Assembly: GCF_016918735.1 (NCBI RefSeq)
Contig: NZ_JAFFPR010000035.1
Span: forward strand, 62,001-126,000
DNA from: Leptospira abararensis
Lineage (GTDB): Bacteria; Spirochaetota; Leptospiria; Leptospirales; Leptospiraceae
Reading direction: 5' to 3'
DNA length: 64,000 bases
Shown: positions 17,052 through 25,972 of the stretch, piece by piece
How the letters are laid out: the number at the start of each line of letters is the position of its first letter
Position numbering within the stretch: position 1 is the first letter of the stretch
The notes under the pieces: generated by a model
The model's input: only the letters and a program-made list of their open reading frames with translations
Told to the model about the DNA's origin: nothing
The model's database searches: none
Program-made: the position numbers and the translations under genes

Positions 17052-17068
17052 ATCTTCAGTTGGAAGAT
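17052..17068. terminator. Short hairpin between convergent genes
   Basis: ATCTTC (17052-17057), loop AGTTG, GAAGAT (17063-17068). It fills the 17-bp gap between two convergent stop codons and is followed by TTTAG on one side and TAAAAGG on the other. It could serve as a weak bidirectional terminator. Confidence 0.35.
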
Positions 17069-17371
17069 TTAGCTGAATCTTTCTTTTCGGATCACTTCCA
17101 CATCATTCATAAAAATCACCATTGGATACTTTTCTAAGTATTTTTCGGAGATGATCTGAAAAATTTTTAAGGCTTTGCCTTCTGAAACTAAAGATTCTAA
17201 TCTAATGTTTTTCCCCTCCCAGGAAGTTAGGTGCTTGTGGTTGATTCCTTCCCCTTTGGCTTCACTGATCGTATAACCTTTTACATTGACTGATTTTAAT
17301 TCCAATACCAATCGATCTTGCAATGCTTCATCGGCAATGATAGTAATGAGTTTTGCTTTTTCTAATTTCAT
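17069..17371 (-). CDS. PII-like regulator (SbtB type)
   Basis: A 100-residue PII-superfamily protein. It has the ferredoxin-like beta-alpha-beta pattern with KAKLITIIADEALQDRLVLELK at the N-terminus and a T-loop-like region (GEGINHKHLTSWEGKNIR). The C-terminal part (YPMVIFMNDVEVIR) completes the fold. Position 2 bp after an SbtA-like transporter gene makes it the SbtB-type partner, which in cyanobacteria binds adenine nucleotides and blocks bicarbonate uptake. It lacks the canonical GlnB uridylylation motif. The function is inferred from fold and neighbour. Confidence 0.8.
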   Translation of the reverse strand: MKLEKAKLITIIADEALQDRLVLELKSVNVKGYTISEAKGEGINHKHLTSWEGKNIRLESLVSEGKALKIFQIISEKYLEKYPMVIFMNDVEVIRKERFS

Positions 17372-17373
17372 AT

Positions 17374-18351
17374 TTAGGCTCCATAAAGATATTTCGAGGC
17401 AGTGAGATAGAAGGGTAATCCAACAGAAAGGTTAAACGGAAAGGTGATGGCAAGAGATGCTGTTAAATAGATAGCTGGACTTGCTTCGGGAATGGCAATC
17501 CTTACGGCGGCAGGTGCGGCAATATAGGAGGCACTGGCGCTGAGTGTCCCAAGAACCATCGCACCCCCCATGGATAATCCAATGAATTTTCCTAAATACA
17601 ATCCGAACATTGCAGTGAAAATTGGAAATAGGATTCCAAAACCGATCAAAAACACACCTGCTTTTTTGAGGTCGGACAATCTTCTTCCAGTAACAATACC
17701 AACTTCCAGAAGAAACAAGATCAACATTCCCCGAAATGGTGTTTCAAAAAGGGGAGCAAATTGTTCATGACCTTTTTTTCCAGAGATCATTCCAATGATA
17801 AGGCCACCTAATAATAACAAGGTTCCTTTGCCGGTGAAGAGTTCGTGTAAAATTTTTCCCCAAGAGGACTCTTCCGTATTTTCTTTTGGATTCATTTTTA
17901 TGAGTAGTAATGCCACAAGGATAGCGGGAATTTCCATGATGGCTAACATACTTGGCATAAAACCTTCATAACTAATATGAAGAGAATCGAGAAATGCAAG
18001 TGCCTCGCTAAATGTTACAGCGGACACTGACCCATAATGGGCGGCAAGGGCAGCCGCATTTGCTTTATCGTATTTACCAAATTTTGTTAAAAGTCCATAG
18101 GCAAGGAGTGGTATTGTCACACATAAGACAAGTGCCGCTATTGCTGGTTTGTAGAATTCAATTAGAGTTGTACTGTTAAGTTTCACCCCGCCCTTTAACC
18201 CGATGGCAAAGAGGAGATATATTGTGAGCCCCGTATACATTCCATCTGGAAATTTTAGATCACTTTTTAAAACCGTGGCTATGATTCCCAGTAAAAAGGC
18301 AAGAAACATTGGTGTTTGTAAGTTTGCAACTAATGCTTGTATAATGTCCAT
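17374..18351 (-). CDS. SbtA-like sodium/bicarbonate transporter
   Basis: A 325-residue integral membrane protein of the SbtA (DUF897) family, which co-transports Na+ and bicarbonate in cyanobacteria and occurs in many heterotrophs. About ten membrane segments form two inverted halves. Family-like stretches are FPDGMYTGLTIYLLFAIGLKGG near 35, ALAAHYGSVSAVTFSEAL near 100, and LGTLSASASYIAAPAAVR near 275. It is followed 2 bp later by its PII-like partner and preceded, 9 bp away, by a carbonic-anhydrase remnant gene. This set points to inorganic carbon supply for carboxylases. Confidence 0.88.
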   Translation of the reverse strand: MDIIQALVANLQTPMFLAFLLGIIATVLKSDLKFPDGMYTGLTIYLLFAIGLKGGVKLNSTTLIEFYKPAIAALVLCVTIPLLAYGLLTKFGKYDKANAAALAAHYGSVSAVTFSEALAFLDSLHISYEGFMPSMLAIMEIPAILVALLLIKMNPKENTEESSWGKILHELFTGKGTLLLLGGLIIGMISGKKGHEQFAPLFETPFRGMLILFLLEVGIVTGRRLSDLKKAGVFLIGFGILFPIFTAMFGLYLGKFIGLSMGGAMVLGTLSASASYIAAPAAVRIAIPEASPAIYLTASLAITFPFNLSVGLPFYLTASKYLYGA

Positions 18352-18360
18352 CTTTGATTC

Positions 18361-18606
18361 CTACTTTGTAATAGAAGAGATATATTTTTCATCGAGAAAA
18401 CTTACTTCCCCTGTTTCCAAATCATAAACTGCTCCGACAATTTGAAGTTGGCCATTGTTGTATTGTTTGGAGAGAATGGGATCTAGTTTTCTAAAAGAAG
18501 ACACCTGTAAGGCTTCGTGCGCCGGAACGCCGGTGTTACTTTCTGCAAAGGCATTGGCTGAAAGTGTAAAAAGAACAAAGCCCAAAATCCACTGGTAACT
18601 TTTCAA
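18361..18606 (-). CDS. Exported carbonic-anhydrase remnant (C-terminal part only)
   Basis: An 81-residue frame. Residues 1-21 are a signal peptide ending ANAFA. The rest (ALQVSSFRKLDPILSKQ, then GQLQIVGAVYDLETGEVSFL) matches the C-terminal end of beta-carbonic anhydrases. The zinc-binding part (CxDxR and HxxC) is absent, so it cannot be an active anhydrase. The simplest reading is an in-frame deletion that joined the signal peptide to the last 50 residues. It is first in a likely operon with SbtA and SbtB. A new role for the short protein is possible but unproven. Confidence 0.65.
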   Translation of the reverse strand: MKSYQWILGFVLFTLSANAFAESNTGVPAHEALQVSSFRKLDPILSKQYNNGQLQIVGAVYDLETGEVSFLDEKYISSITK

Positions 18607-18856
18607 TTGTATTCTCCTTCGATTTTCCCATTCGGTGGGAAAATTCTACTTTTACCTAATTGGACCAATATGAAAATATATTCACGAAAAAAAATTCATA
18701 TAAATTAAAAAAATGAGACCCAAGGAGGGGCAAATCGGGGTGAAGATTCTATTCAATTGGAGTAAAGGTGAGGGAAAAAAGTAAGGAGAATCGTGTGGGG
18801 ATTACTGGGAAGAAATTGGCTCTTACGGAAAAAATAAGTCAGTTTTTAAAGAAGTA

Positions 18857-18884
18857 AAAGGACTGATCGCAACATCAGTCCTTT
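18857..18884 (-). terminator. Intrinsic terminator after the pirin gene
   Basis: A perfect 11-bp stem AAAGGACTGAT/ATCAGTCCTTT with a 6-base loop, 13 bp beyond the stop of the leftward pirin gene. It is followed in that direction by TTTTAC. The 290-bp gap to 18606 otherwise shows no gene, and presumably holds the promoter of the carbonic-anhydrase-remnant operon. Confidence 0.8.
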
Positions 18885-18897
18885 CTAGAGAATTTCT

Positions 18898-19635
18898 CTA
18901 TTTCATTGGTACTTCAATTACAAGAAGTTCTGATTTTACTTCTGCCTGAAATTTGTATTCATCCGCACCCCAAAGTCCCACGGCATCTCTACGTTCTAAA
19001 GTGGTATTTTCTACTTTCAGTTTTCCACTGATGAGAAAGGTAAAGATCCCTTGCCCCGGAGCATGGACTCTGTAAGAAAGATCTTTTCCTGGATCTAAAG
19101 TTGCCAAAGAAAAGTAGGCATCCTGGTTGATCCATACGGCTTCATCATCAATCGGAGAGACAACGGTTTGGAAACGATTCACACGTCCTGCTTCCGAAAA
19201 AGTTTTTTGCGCATACCTTGGTTCGATACCTTTCACTTTAGGGAGGATCCAAACTTGCAAAAAGTTCACTTTCTTTTCGCTACTATGGTTGAACTCCGAG
19301 TGCATAATTCCTGAACCTGCAGACATAATCTGCACGTCTCCCGTACGGATGATACCATTCGTACCTGTACTATCTTTATGGGCCAACTCTCCAAAGAGTG
19401 GGATAGAAATAATTTCCATATCCTGATGAGGGTGTGTTCCAAACCCCATACTTGGTTCGACAATATCATCGTTTAAGACGCGGAGTGCTCCGAAGTTTGT
19501 CTTTTCTGGATGGTACCAATGGCCAAAACTAAAGGAGTGGTGGCTGTCCAGCCATCCGAAATTGACATGCCCACGCTCTGAGGCGGGGTGAAGTTTTTTT
19601 TCTACGGAATTGCTGTTGGTTTTTAATGTTTCCAT
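18898..19635 (-). CDS. Pirin-family protein (YhhW-like)
   Basis: A 245-residue bicupin of the pirin family, which includes quercetin dioxygenases and redox-related regulators. The N-terminal cupin has GWLDSHHSFSFGHWYHPEK near 27-45 and metal-ligand residues in GFGTHPHQDMEIIS near 65 and HSEFNHSS near 112. The C-terminal cupin (YRVHAPGQGIFTFLISG) is more degenerate, as usual. It is monocistronic, with a clear terminator. Repeats in front of its start codon suggest control by a small HTH repressor. Confidence 0.93.
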   Translation of the reverse strand: METLKTNSNSVEKKLHPASERGHVNFGWLDSHHSFSFGHWYHPEKTNFGALRVLNDDIVEPSMGFGTHPHQDMEIISIPLFGELAHKDSTGTNGIIRTGDVQIMSAGSGIMHSEFNHSSEKKVNFLQVWILPKVKGIEPRYAQKTFSEAGRVNRFQTVVSPIDDEAVWINQDAYFSLATLDPGKDLSYRVHAPGQGIFTFLISGKLKVENTTLERRDAVGLWGADEYKFQAEVKSELLVIEVPMK

Positions 19636-19660
19636 ATTGAATAGTTTAATATTGAACTAT
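19634..19660. promoter_or_regulatory. Putative operator in front of pirin
   Basis: ATATTGAA occurs twice, at 19634 and 19649 (15-bp period), and ATAGTT-N8-AACTAT forms an inverted repeat at 19641-19660. Both touch the start codon of the leftward gene. Pirin genes are often controlled by MarR-, ArsR- or LysR-type proteins; the regulator here is unknown. Confidence 0.45.
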
Positions 19661-19743
19661 ATTTTGTCAAGAGAGTTTCTGCTTTCGGGGGGTAAAAAAA
19701 GAAAATCACTTCCCTTTCACTTTCCTTTCCCGATCATCATCCT

Positions 19744-21327
19744 ATGTCGACGAGAACTAGTTTAGAATCAATAAAAACCAAAAAGAACTGGGTAGAGTTG
19801 GGCCCTGTGTATGTGAATCGAGTCCGATTTCTTTTGGCGGGGTTCTATATTATTGCAACCCTCGGCTCCTATAAAACCTCAACCACATTGCAAACTACGA
19901 GTTATCTCGTGGGAATTACTTGTATGTTTTTGTATGGAGGTCTTCAGGCGTATCTATTCAAAAAAGAAAAATTACATCCATTTTTTCCTAAGGCCCTCAT
20001 CATTTTGGACATAACGGTTCTATTTGCGGTCACAGCCTCGGGCTTAATGGGTGGCAGTGGGGTTGCTGCAGACTTAATCAAATCACCTACACTCTATGTG
20101 TTGTATTATTTTTATGTAGTCTATTCTGCATTTTTATTTTCCAAACGAACTCTACTGATGAGTACTTACTATTCTGCTTTTTGTTTGATACTGATTTCTG
20201 TCATTGGTTATGGGCAAGGAGTAGAGTTTAAAGAGGTGGAAGGATTCCAAAGCCAAAAGAGTACGGTTGGTATCTCTAATGAAGTATTTAAAATACTGTT
20301 CTTAATTTGTTTTGGGTATTTAACATCGGCAGTCTTAAATTTACTAAACGAAATCAAAAATGAATCGGAAGATCGACAAAAAATTGCAGAAACGGAAAGA
20401 ATCACAGCAGACAATTTAAACCGCAATTTGGTGCAGGTTGGATCTGAGTTATTCAAAACTTTAAAATCGATCCGGGAAATTACAACCGATTTCAATTTTC
20501 AAATTGAATCACAAGACAGATCCATTCATGAATTGACTGAGTTTGTTTCTTCATTTTCAGAAAGTATTCAATCTTCCGTAGACAATATCGGCAAACAACA
20601 CAATCAAATCACGTTGTTAAACCATAAGTCGGATACACTCAAACTGAGTATTTCTGAAATTGGAACGGTTGTGGAAGAATTGAATTCTAATATGAGTGAT
20701 TTCCAAGATAGAAGTAATGTACTTTCGCATACAGTTAAGAATTTAGAAGAAAGACTTCGTTCAGTAAACGAATCTCAGAAAGAAGTGAGTGAAGTAAACG
20801 ATATTATGGCTGAGATTGCGGACAGAACCAATTTGCTTGCTCTCAACGCATCCATCGAAGCGGCAAGGGCGGGGGAACATGGACGAGGATTTGCGGTTGT
20901 GGCCCAAGAGGTTGCAAAATTGGCTGAAAATTCCAATGAAAACGCCACTAAAATCAAAAAAATCATCACCACTTCCAATCGGTTCATTCAGGAAGGAACC
21001 GAACTCGCTTCCGTTTCTCTCCAACAGACAGAATCGCTCCAATCAAAATATGAGCTCTTAAGTGGAGTGATAAAAACTGCTACGAACAAAATTAATTCTC
21101 AAAAAAATATTAACAATGAGGTATTAGAATCATTGGATCTAATTGAATCGATTTCAAAAGAACTGGATCAAGAATCCAAGGTGTTGAATCGAGACAAAGA
21201 CCAAATGATCGCTGTTGTCCAAAAAATGGAAGAAATCAACCGAGAAGTTGTGATAAATGCTAGAAAAGTGGGTGAGAATACTTTAAGTTTGGAAAAACAA
21301 GCTGCAGATTTGGCTGTCGAACAGTAA
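19744..21327 (+). CDS. Methyl-accepting chemotaxis protein
   Basis: A 527-residue chemoreceptor. Residues 30-200 hold about six membrane segments with little periplasmic sequence, so it probably senses membrane or internal state rather than an outside ligand. The cytoplasmic part is a long coiled coil with the conserved tip [18 protein letters not shown] near 360-377, followed by [15 protein letters not shown]. No HAMP domain is obvious. A caspase-fold gene starts almost immediately after the stop, so the two are probably co-transcribed. No cheW/cheA genes are nearby. Confidence 0.93.
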   Translation: MSTRTSLESIKTKKNWVELGPVYVNRVRFLLAGFYIIATLGSYKTSTTLQTTSYLVGITCMFLYGGLQAYLFKKEKLHPFFPKALIILDITVLFAVTASGLMGGSGVAADLIKSPTLYVLYYFYVVYSAFLFSKRTLLMSTYYSAFCLILISVIGYGQGVEFKEVEGFQSQKSTVGISNEVFKILFLICFGYLTSAVLNLLNEIKNESEDRQKIAETERITADNLNRNLVQVGSELFKTLKSIREITTDFNFQIESQDRSIHELTEFVSSFSESIQSSVDNIGKQHNQITLLNHKSDTLKLSISEIGTVVEELNSNMSDFQDRSNVLSHTVKNLEERLRSVNESQKEVSEVNDIMAEIADRTNLLALNASIEAARAGEHGRGFAVVAQEVAKLAENSNENATKIKKIITTSNRFIQEGTELASVSLQQTESLQSKYELLSGVIKTATNKINSQKNINNEVLESLDLIESISKELDQESKVLNRDKDQMIAVVQKMEEINREVVINARKVGENTLSLEKQAADLAVEQ

Positions 21328-21332
21328 CATTG

Positions 21333-22634
21333 ATGAAATCTAAAATTCTAATATTCTTATTTTTTACTGCCCCGTCCGTGATGTTTGCGGATGTCCCATC
21401 TAAACGATTTGGGTTTGTGGTAGGTGTAAGTGAATATAAAGAATTGACTCTTGGTGATTTAAAAACTGCAAAAAGTGATGCTTTGGGAATAACTAAAATT
21501 CTATTTAGTTATGGTTCTTACAATCGGATCCAAACTTTAGTTCAAGAAGGTTCGGTGAATTCGACACCAACAAAGTACAATATTTTGTCTAATTTTGAGG
21601 CTTTGTTAGAAGAAACAAATCCCGATGATTTGTTCGTATTTTATTTTTCTGGGCATGGTGTTGTCGATTATAACGATAGAGTTTATTTACTTCCAGAGGA
21701 TGCAAGTCCTCTAAAACCATTTGAGTCAGGAATTGCCGTGGAGCAACTGCTTGAAATGACAAGAAAATACAAACTCAAGCGAGTTGTTTTTTTTATAGAT
21801 GCTTGTCGTAATCCAGAAGATGGAAAAGGGGAAGAAGGGCGTAAATATTTAGAAGAAATTACATTTCGAGACTCAGAAATTGTTTCTGTTTTTTATTCTT
21901 CTAAAGTCGGTTATTCTAGTTTTGAAGATCCAAAATCTGGGTACGGTATTTTTACTAAGTATCTTATTTATGGATTAGAAGGTAGGGCTGATTCCAATTT
22001 TAATGGAGAAGTTTCTTACTCCGAATTGTCGAATTACGTGATTACCTCATTACGAGATTGGTCAAAGGCAAACCAAAAACTGCAAAAGCCTTATACTAAG
22101 GAATATGCGGAGAAATCCGAAGACACGATTCTCACTTACGCAGTCAATCCAGAAACTTCCCTTGCGGATGCTCCCTTATTCAATCCTTACAATCCTACAT
22201 ACGCCTTTCGTTCCTTTTTATTTCCCGGGTGGGGACAATACACCAGGGGCCAAGAAGAAAAGGGAAAAGTATACATGTCTATCTTTGCTCTCGGGGCTCT
22301 ATATGCAGGCTATCAGTACAACACCTATAGAAAGGATAAGGCAAGTTATGAATCGGCAGTGGGAATCCCACCAAACCCTCGCATTACAGAAACGGTGGCA
22401 CTGAACTATTATTTGATTGAACCGCACAGACAACGGATGGAGTCCTCGCGAACCAATTTATCCCAAGCATTGACGATGCTTCTCGTACTTTGGTCGGCAA
22501 ATGTGTTTGATTTTTATCTGTTGGGCCCTAATCCTAAGGAAAAGTCGGGTGTTTGGCTCGAGTTCCATTGGGAAAACCAAGGGTATATGGGAATTGAAAG
22601 GATTGGGAAGTTAGGATATGCGATGCATTTTTAG
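21333..22634 (+). CDS. Caspase-fold peptidase (C14/metacaspase-like) with membrane tail
   Basis: A 433-residue exported protein with N-terminal signal peptide (LIFLFFTAPSVMFA). The caspase domain follows: FGFVVGVSEYKELTLGDL near 27, catalytic His in FYFSGHG near 106, catalytic Cys in FFIDACRNPEDG near 156. Both catalytic residues are intact. Residues 285-330 (FLFPGWGQYTRGQEEKGKVY) and a later hydrophobic stretch form a DUF5683-like membrane region. I chose ATG 21333 rather than the TTG in front of it. The gene lies 5 bp after a chemoreceptor gene and overlaps the first of three kelch lipoprotein genes by 17 bp. Bacterial caspases often act in stress or death pathways; the target is unknown. 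Confidence 0.85.
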   Translation: MKSKILIFLFFTAPSVMFADVPSKRFGFVVGVSEYKELTLGDLKTAKSDALGITKILFSYGSYNRIQTLVQEGSVNSTPTKYNILSNFEALLEETNPDDLFVFYFSGHGVVDYNDRVYLLPEDASPLKPFESGIAVEQLLEMTRKYKLKRVVFFIDACRNPEDGKGEEGRKYLEEITFRDSEIVSVFYSSKVGYSSFEDPKSGYGIFTKYLIYGLEGRADSNFNGEVSYSELSNYVITSLRDWSKANQKLQKPYTKEYAEKSEDTILTYAVNPETSLADAPLFNPYNPTYAFRSFLFPGWGQYTRGQEEKGKVYMSIFALGALYAGYQYNTYRKDKASYESAVGIPPNPRITETVALNYYLIEPHRQRMESSRTNLSQALTMLLVLWSANVFDFYLLGPNPKEKSGVWLEFHWENQGYMGIERIGKLGYAMHF

Positions 22635-24132
22635 TTTATTCTTAGCTTTATCCGTTTTTCAATGTAAGATACAAAACCAGTCACAAAATTTATTCGATCC
22701 AAGTACGCTAACTGGTGGTTCAGTTGCCGTTTTGGCTTCTTTAGTATCCCAAGATGAAGTTCAAATCACATCCAGATATAAACCGAACGATTACCCTTCT
22801 TTTGTGAATACGGAAATATTAGATCTCGATTTAAGTAAACCTATCGCTATCCATTTTAATAAAAGTCATTTTCATATTTCGAGTCATTACGCTAATGATT
22901 TGGTATTAAGAGATGTATTCCCTCTTTCTGAATCAAAGATTCGCGTATTGTTTTCTGTCTCTTCAAGGTCAGAATGGAGAGAACCCATTTCCATATTCAT
23001 CCAAAAGCCAGAGTCACTCTTTACGTATGCATTTAACGGAAAACAGTTCGAATTCAAATTTCCTTATCCACGTTATATTGGAAATATTTCTGAATCGAAA
23101 GGCCAGATCACATCGAAACTTTTAGTTGATGGTAGAATTCTTCTAGTCGGTGGTGTATCTATCTTGGGAAATACTGTAGCCACTGTTGAGATTTTTAGTC
23201 CAGAAACCGGAACAAGTACCTTACTTCCTCCCTTGAGTCAAAGTTTGATGGGAATGGCTGTCTGTTCGGATTCTAATGGGGTGGTGTATGTCTCTGGCGG
23301 TAAAACAATACCAGGGCCTGTCACGATGAATTCTCAGGTCAGTAACAAAATTTTTAAAATCAATGGATTGGACCAAACAGTAGTAGAACTCCCCGTAGTA
23401 ATGCAAAGAGCGAGGTATGGTCATTCCATGGTATGTTTGAGTAATGGTGACTTGTTGGTTTCTGGGGGGCAATTCCAAGTAGGGACGGATCATACTGCCC
23501 TTACGAATGAACATGAAATTATTTCCGTTAGTAATTTAACTGCAGCAACCCTACCTCCTAGCACAAACTTTCCGATGAATACAATGTTTCAATTTGCTGA
23601 ATATGATGCAAACAATCAAAGAGTGTTGTTCTTTGGAGGAAGAGATCGAACGGATCCTTACGCAAATTATTTAAATACTATCAGAATTTTGAATATAAAT
23701 TCCCAGGCATTGTATACAGTGACAGCTGTTATGCCTACTTCAAGATCGAATGTCACTACAGTCATAACATCTGGTGGAGATCGATTGGTTCTTGGTGGCG
23801 TGACGGGGGGTGGCGTCGGCTCTCGAAGTATTGAATCATGGACTGAGGCAAGTTCTATAACACAAAGTAATGGATTTACAAGTAGGATGAAAAATGGAAG
23901 TTCTATCGTTCCATTTTCGGATTCGCAAGTTTTATATACTGGTGGGGTAGATACTTATTATAAATCGGGTATTTTAGAATTATATGATCATGCCGAAAGG
24001 AAAAATTTTGTCATTGATACAATGATGAATGCCCGTTCAGAACATACGGCAATCCAAACAAGTAGAGGGATTGTTATCTTTGGAGATTCTGTTTTGGCAG
24101 ACACAAGAGTGGAGCTGTATGGGAAAGACTAA
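22618..24132 (+). CDS. Kelch-repeat lipoprotein 1
   Basis: A 504-residue lipoprotein. The signal peptide ends in the lipobox SVFQC (Cys at residue 16). After about 140 residues of beta-sandwich, four to five kelch/galactose-oxidase-like blades appear, for example LLVGGVSILGN, GVVYVSGG, DLLVSGGQ, VLFFGGRD and QVLYTGG. Kelch propellers bind proteins or sugars. The start overlaps the caspase gene by 17 bp and the next lipoprotein gene overlaps its end. The three paralogues are divergent, so the duplication is old. Confidence 0.85.
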   Translation: MRCIFSLFLALSVFQCKIQNQSQNLFDPSTLTGGSVAVLASLVSQDEVQITSRYKPNDYPSFVNTEILDLDLSKPIAIHFNKSHFHISSHYANDLVLRDVFPLSESKIRVLFSVSSRSEWREPISIFIQKPESLFTYAFNGKQFEFKFPYPRYIGNISESKGQITSKLLVDGRILLVGGVSILGNTVATVEIFSPETGTSTLLPPLSQSLMGMAVCSDSNGVVYVSGGKTIPGPVTMNSQVSNKIFKINGLDQTVVELPVVMQRARYGHSMVCLSNGDLLVSGGQFQVGTDHTALTNEHEIISVSNLTAATLPPSTNFPMNTMFQFAEYDANNQRVLFFGGRDRTDPYANYLNTIRILNINSQALYTVTAVMPTSRSNVTTVITSGGDRLVLGGVTGGGVGSRSIESWTEASSITQSNGFTSRMKNGSSIVPFSDSQVLYTGGVDTYYKSGILELYDHAERKNFVIDTMMNARSEHTAIQTSRGIVIFGDSVLADTRVELYGKD

Positions 24133-25972
24133 ATTTATACTCCTGTTCTCTAGTTTTCTGTCTTGTCAATTGACATCGGGCAAAAATGCATTTGATCCGA
24201 ATTCGCCTGCAAACATGGGATTGTTTTTACTTGGTGCTGATTCTGTAGTCAATATGGAATTCTCAACCAACAAAGTCCAACCAGGTGGAATTATTTATAT
24301 TTCAACCAATCATGATTTTACAACCAAGACGGATGGATTAAGGTTACCTGTTTCTGGAGCTGGTGTGAGTCCTATTTCTCAAGTAATTCCAAGAAGTCGA
24401 TATTTATATGAAGTTCGGATGAAACCTTCGATAACAAGTGGCAAATTCAGTATCAACTTAAAAGATTATTATTTAAACGAATTACTTCTTGTAAATCCTG
24501 CGAATTTCGAATTTGAAATCGATTCGCAACCGCCGATCCTTGAACTTCGAACCGGGAATGGAATCGATATCTCCGAATTACAATCTGGGTTTTTGGATAT
24601 TGTTTCCAATGAAGATATTGTATGGGATGGAAACTTGTCCCAAGTTACGTTATCTGGAACTGCAAAAAACAGTCTGGTAGTTTCTGATATTATAGTTTCT
24701 TCGCGTAATATACGTTTGTTATTTGCTGGGGATCCAAATTCTAATGGTGGCCTTTTGACAATCTCTTTCCAAGGTATAAATGATAAAGCGTCGAACTCAC
24801 AAGGAACGGTTATGGTTCCAGTTAACGTTTTCGCATTTAAGAGTGGCCCGAATTTAAATGTGGCAAGAAGGTCTTGTGTCGGGATTGAATTGGATGATGG
24901 AAGAAGATTGGTTCTTGGTGGCCGGGCAAAGAAAGATTTTTTGATCAATGGGAATGGAACACTGAGCCATGCAGAATTCTATAATTCTGTTTCTAAACAA
25001 TTTAGCCAGGCTTCTGATATGGTTTACCGTCGACAAGAATTTGATGTGGTCAAACTTAATGACGGTAGGCTTTTCGTTTCTGGAGGGTTTGGTGGTAAGG
25101 TAGGGAACCCTTCAAACGGGGGGTTGACTTCAACGGAAGTATATGACCCGGCGACAAATATTTGGGTAGAAGGTCCAAACCTAACAACACCTAGGCAGTT
25201 ACATAAAATGACGGTCCTCCCGAATGGTGATGTTTTGGTTGTGGGAGGACTTAGCCCGTTCAAACCATTTCAATCCGTTGCAATGGTAGAATTGGTTCAT
25301 ATCACAAATGATCCTGCGACAATGACAGTAGAAACCATTGGAAATTTGGCGGACTCGAGAGGGAAACAGGCTCAGATCTTATCGCATTCATCTGGTAAGG
25401 TGGTGATATTCGGTGGGGAACGTTCTGATGTGACTGGACCTGGTCCAAATGATTTTAATGCTTATGCTTTGGATTCAATTGCAGTTTATGATATCAATTC
25501 AAAGACTTTGACAAATTCTTCCGCAAAGTTATATAAAAGGTTTAATCATTTTGTTCATGGATTGAGTAACGGCGAGATTCTGATCCTTGGTGGAGTGAAT
25601 TCTCGGTTTGATATAAGCCAGCCAGTGTTACGAGCCCAAGTCTACAATCCAATCACGGACACAATTCGAGACCATAAAAATCTTTTATTTGGGAGGGAGT
25701 GGGGCTCTTCCTTTGTCTTTCCTTATGGTAAGGATCAAATCATTGTCGCTGGAGGTTTGGAATATCGTACTGTCAATGGCTCGACCTACGACTCAATTCA
25801 GGATACAGAGTCGTGGTCGGAATCTATCAATCGTTTTTATATGACAAGTCGTTCTTTAAATGCTAGGTGGGAAGGTTGTGAGATTCGTTATTCTTCTGCA
25901 GGTGGTGGGATGATCCTTGGTGGAAGAATTGGTGATATCCTTGGTAATACGGAGGAATATAGTTTTGAATAA
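24119..25972 (+). CDS. Kelch-repeat lipoprotein 2
   Basis: A 617-residue lipoprotein starting MGKTKFILLFSSFLSC, with the lipobox Cys at residue 16. I chose ATG 24119, which has GGAG just upstream and overlaps the preceding gene by 14 bp; the frame is open further upstream without a signal peptide. The N-terminal 230 residues form Ig-like domains resembling bacterial Ig-like folds (SQPPILELRTGNG, SNEDIVWDG). Kelch blades follow: RLFVSGGFGG, DVLVVGGL, VVIFGGE, EILILGG and IIVAGG. It is the second of three consecutive paralogues. Confidence 0.84.
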   Translation: MGKTKFILLFSSFLSCQLTSGKNAFDPNSPANMGLFLLGADSVVNMEFSTNKVQPGGIIYISTNHDFTTKTDGLRLPVSGAGVSPISQVIPRSRYLYEVRMKPSITSGKFSINLKDYYLNELLLVNPANFEFEIDSQPPILELRTGNGIDISELQSGFLDIVSNEDIVWDGNLSQVTLSGTAKNSLVVSDIIVSSRNIRLLFAGDPNSNGGLLTISFQGINDKASNSQGTVMVPVNVFAFKSGPNLNVARRSCVGIELDDGRRLVLGGRAKKDFLINGNGTLSHAEFYNSVSKQFSQASDMVYRRQEFDVVKLNDGRLFVSGGFGGKVGNPSNGGLTSTEVYDPATNIWVEGPNLTTPRQLHKMTVLPNGDVLVVGGLSPFKPFQSVAMVELVHITNDPATMTVETIGNLADSRGKQAQILSHSSGKVVIFGGERSDVTGPGPNDFNAYALDSIAVYDINSKTLTNSSAKLYKRFNHFVHGLSNGEILILGGVNSRFDISQPVLRAQVYNPITDTIRDHKNLLFGREWGSSFVFPYGKDQIIVAGGLEYRTVNGSTYDSIQDTESWSESINRFYMTSRSLNARWEGCEIRYSSAGGGMILGGRIGDILGNTEEYSFE

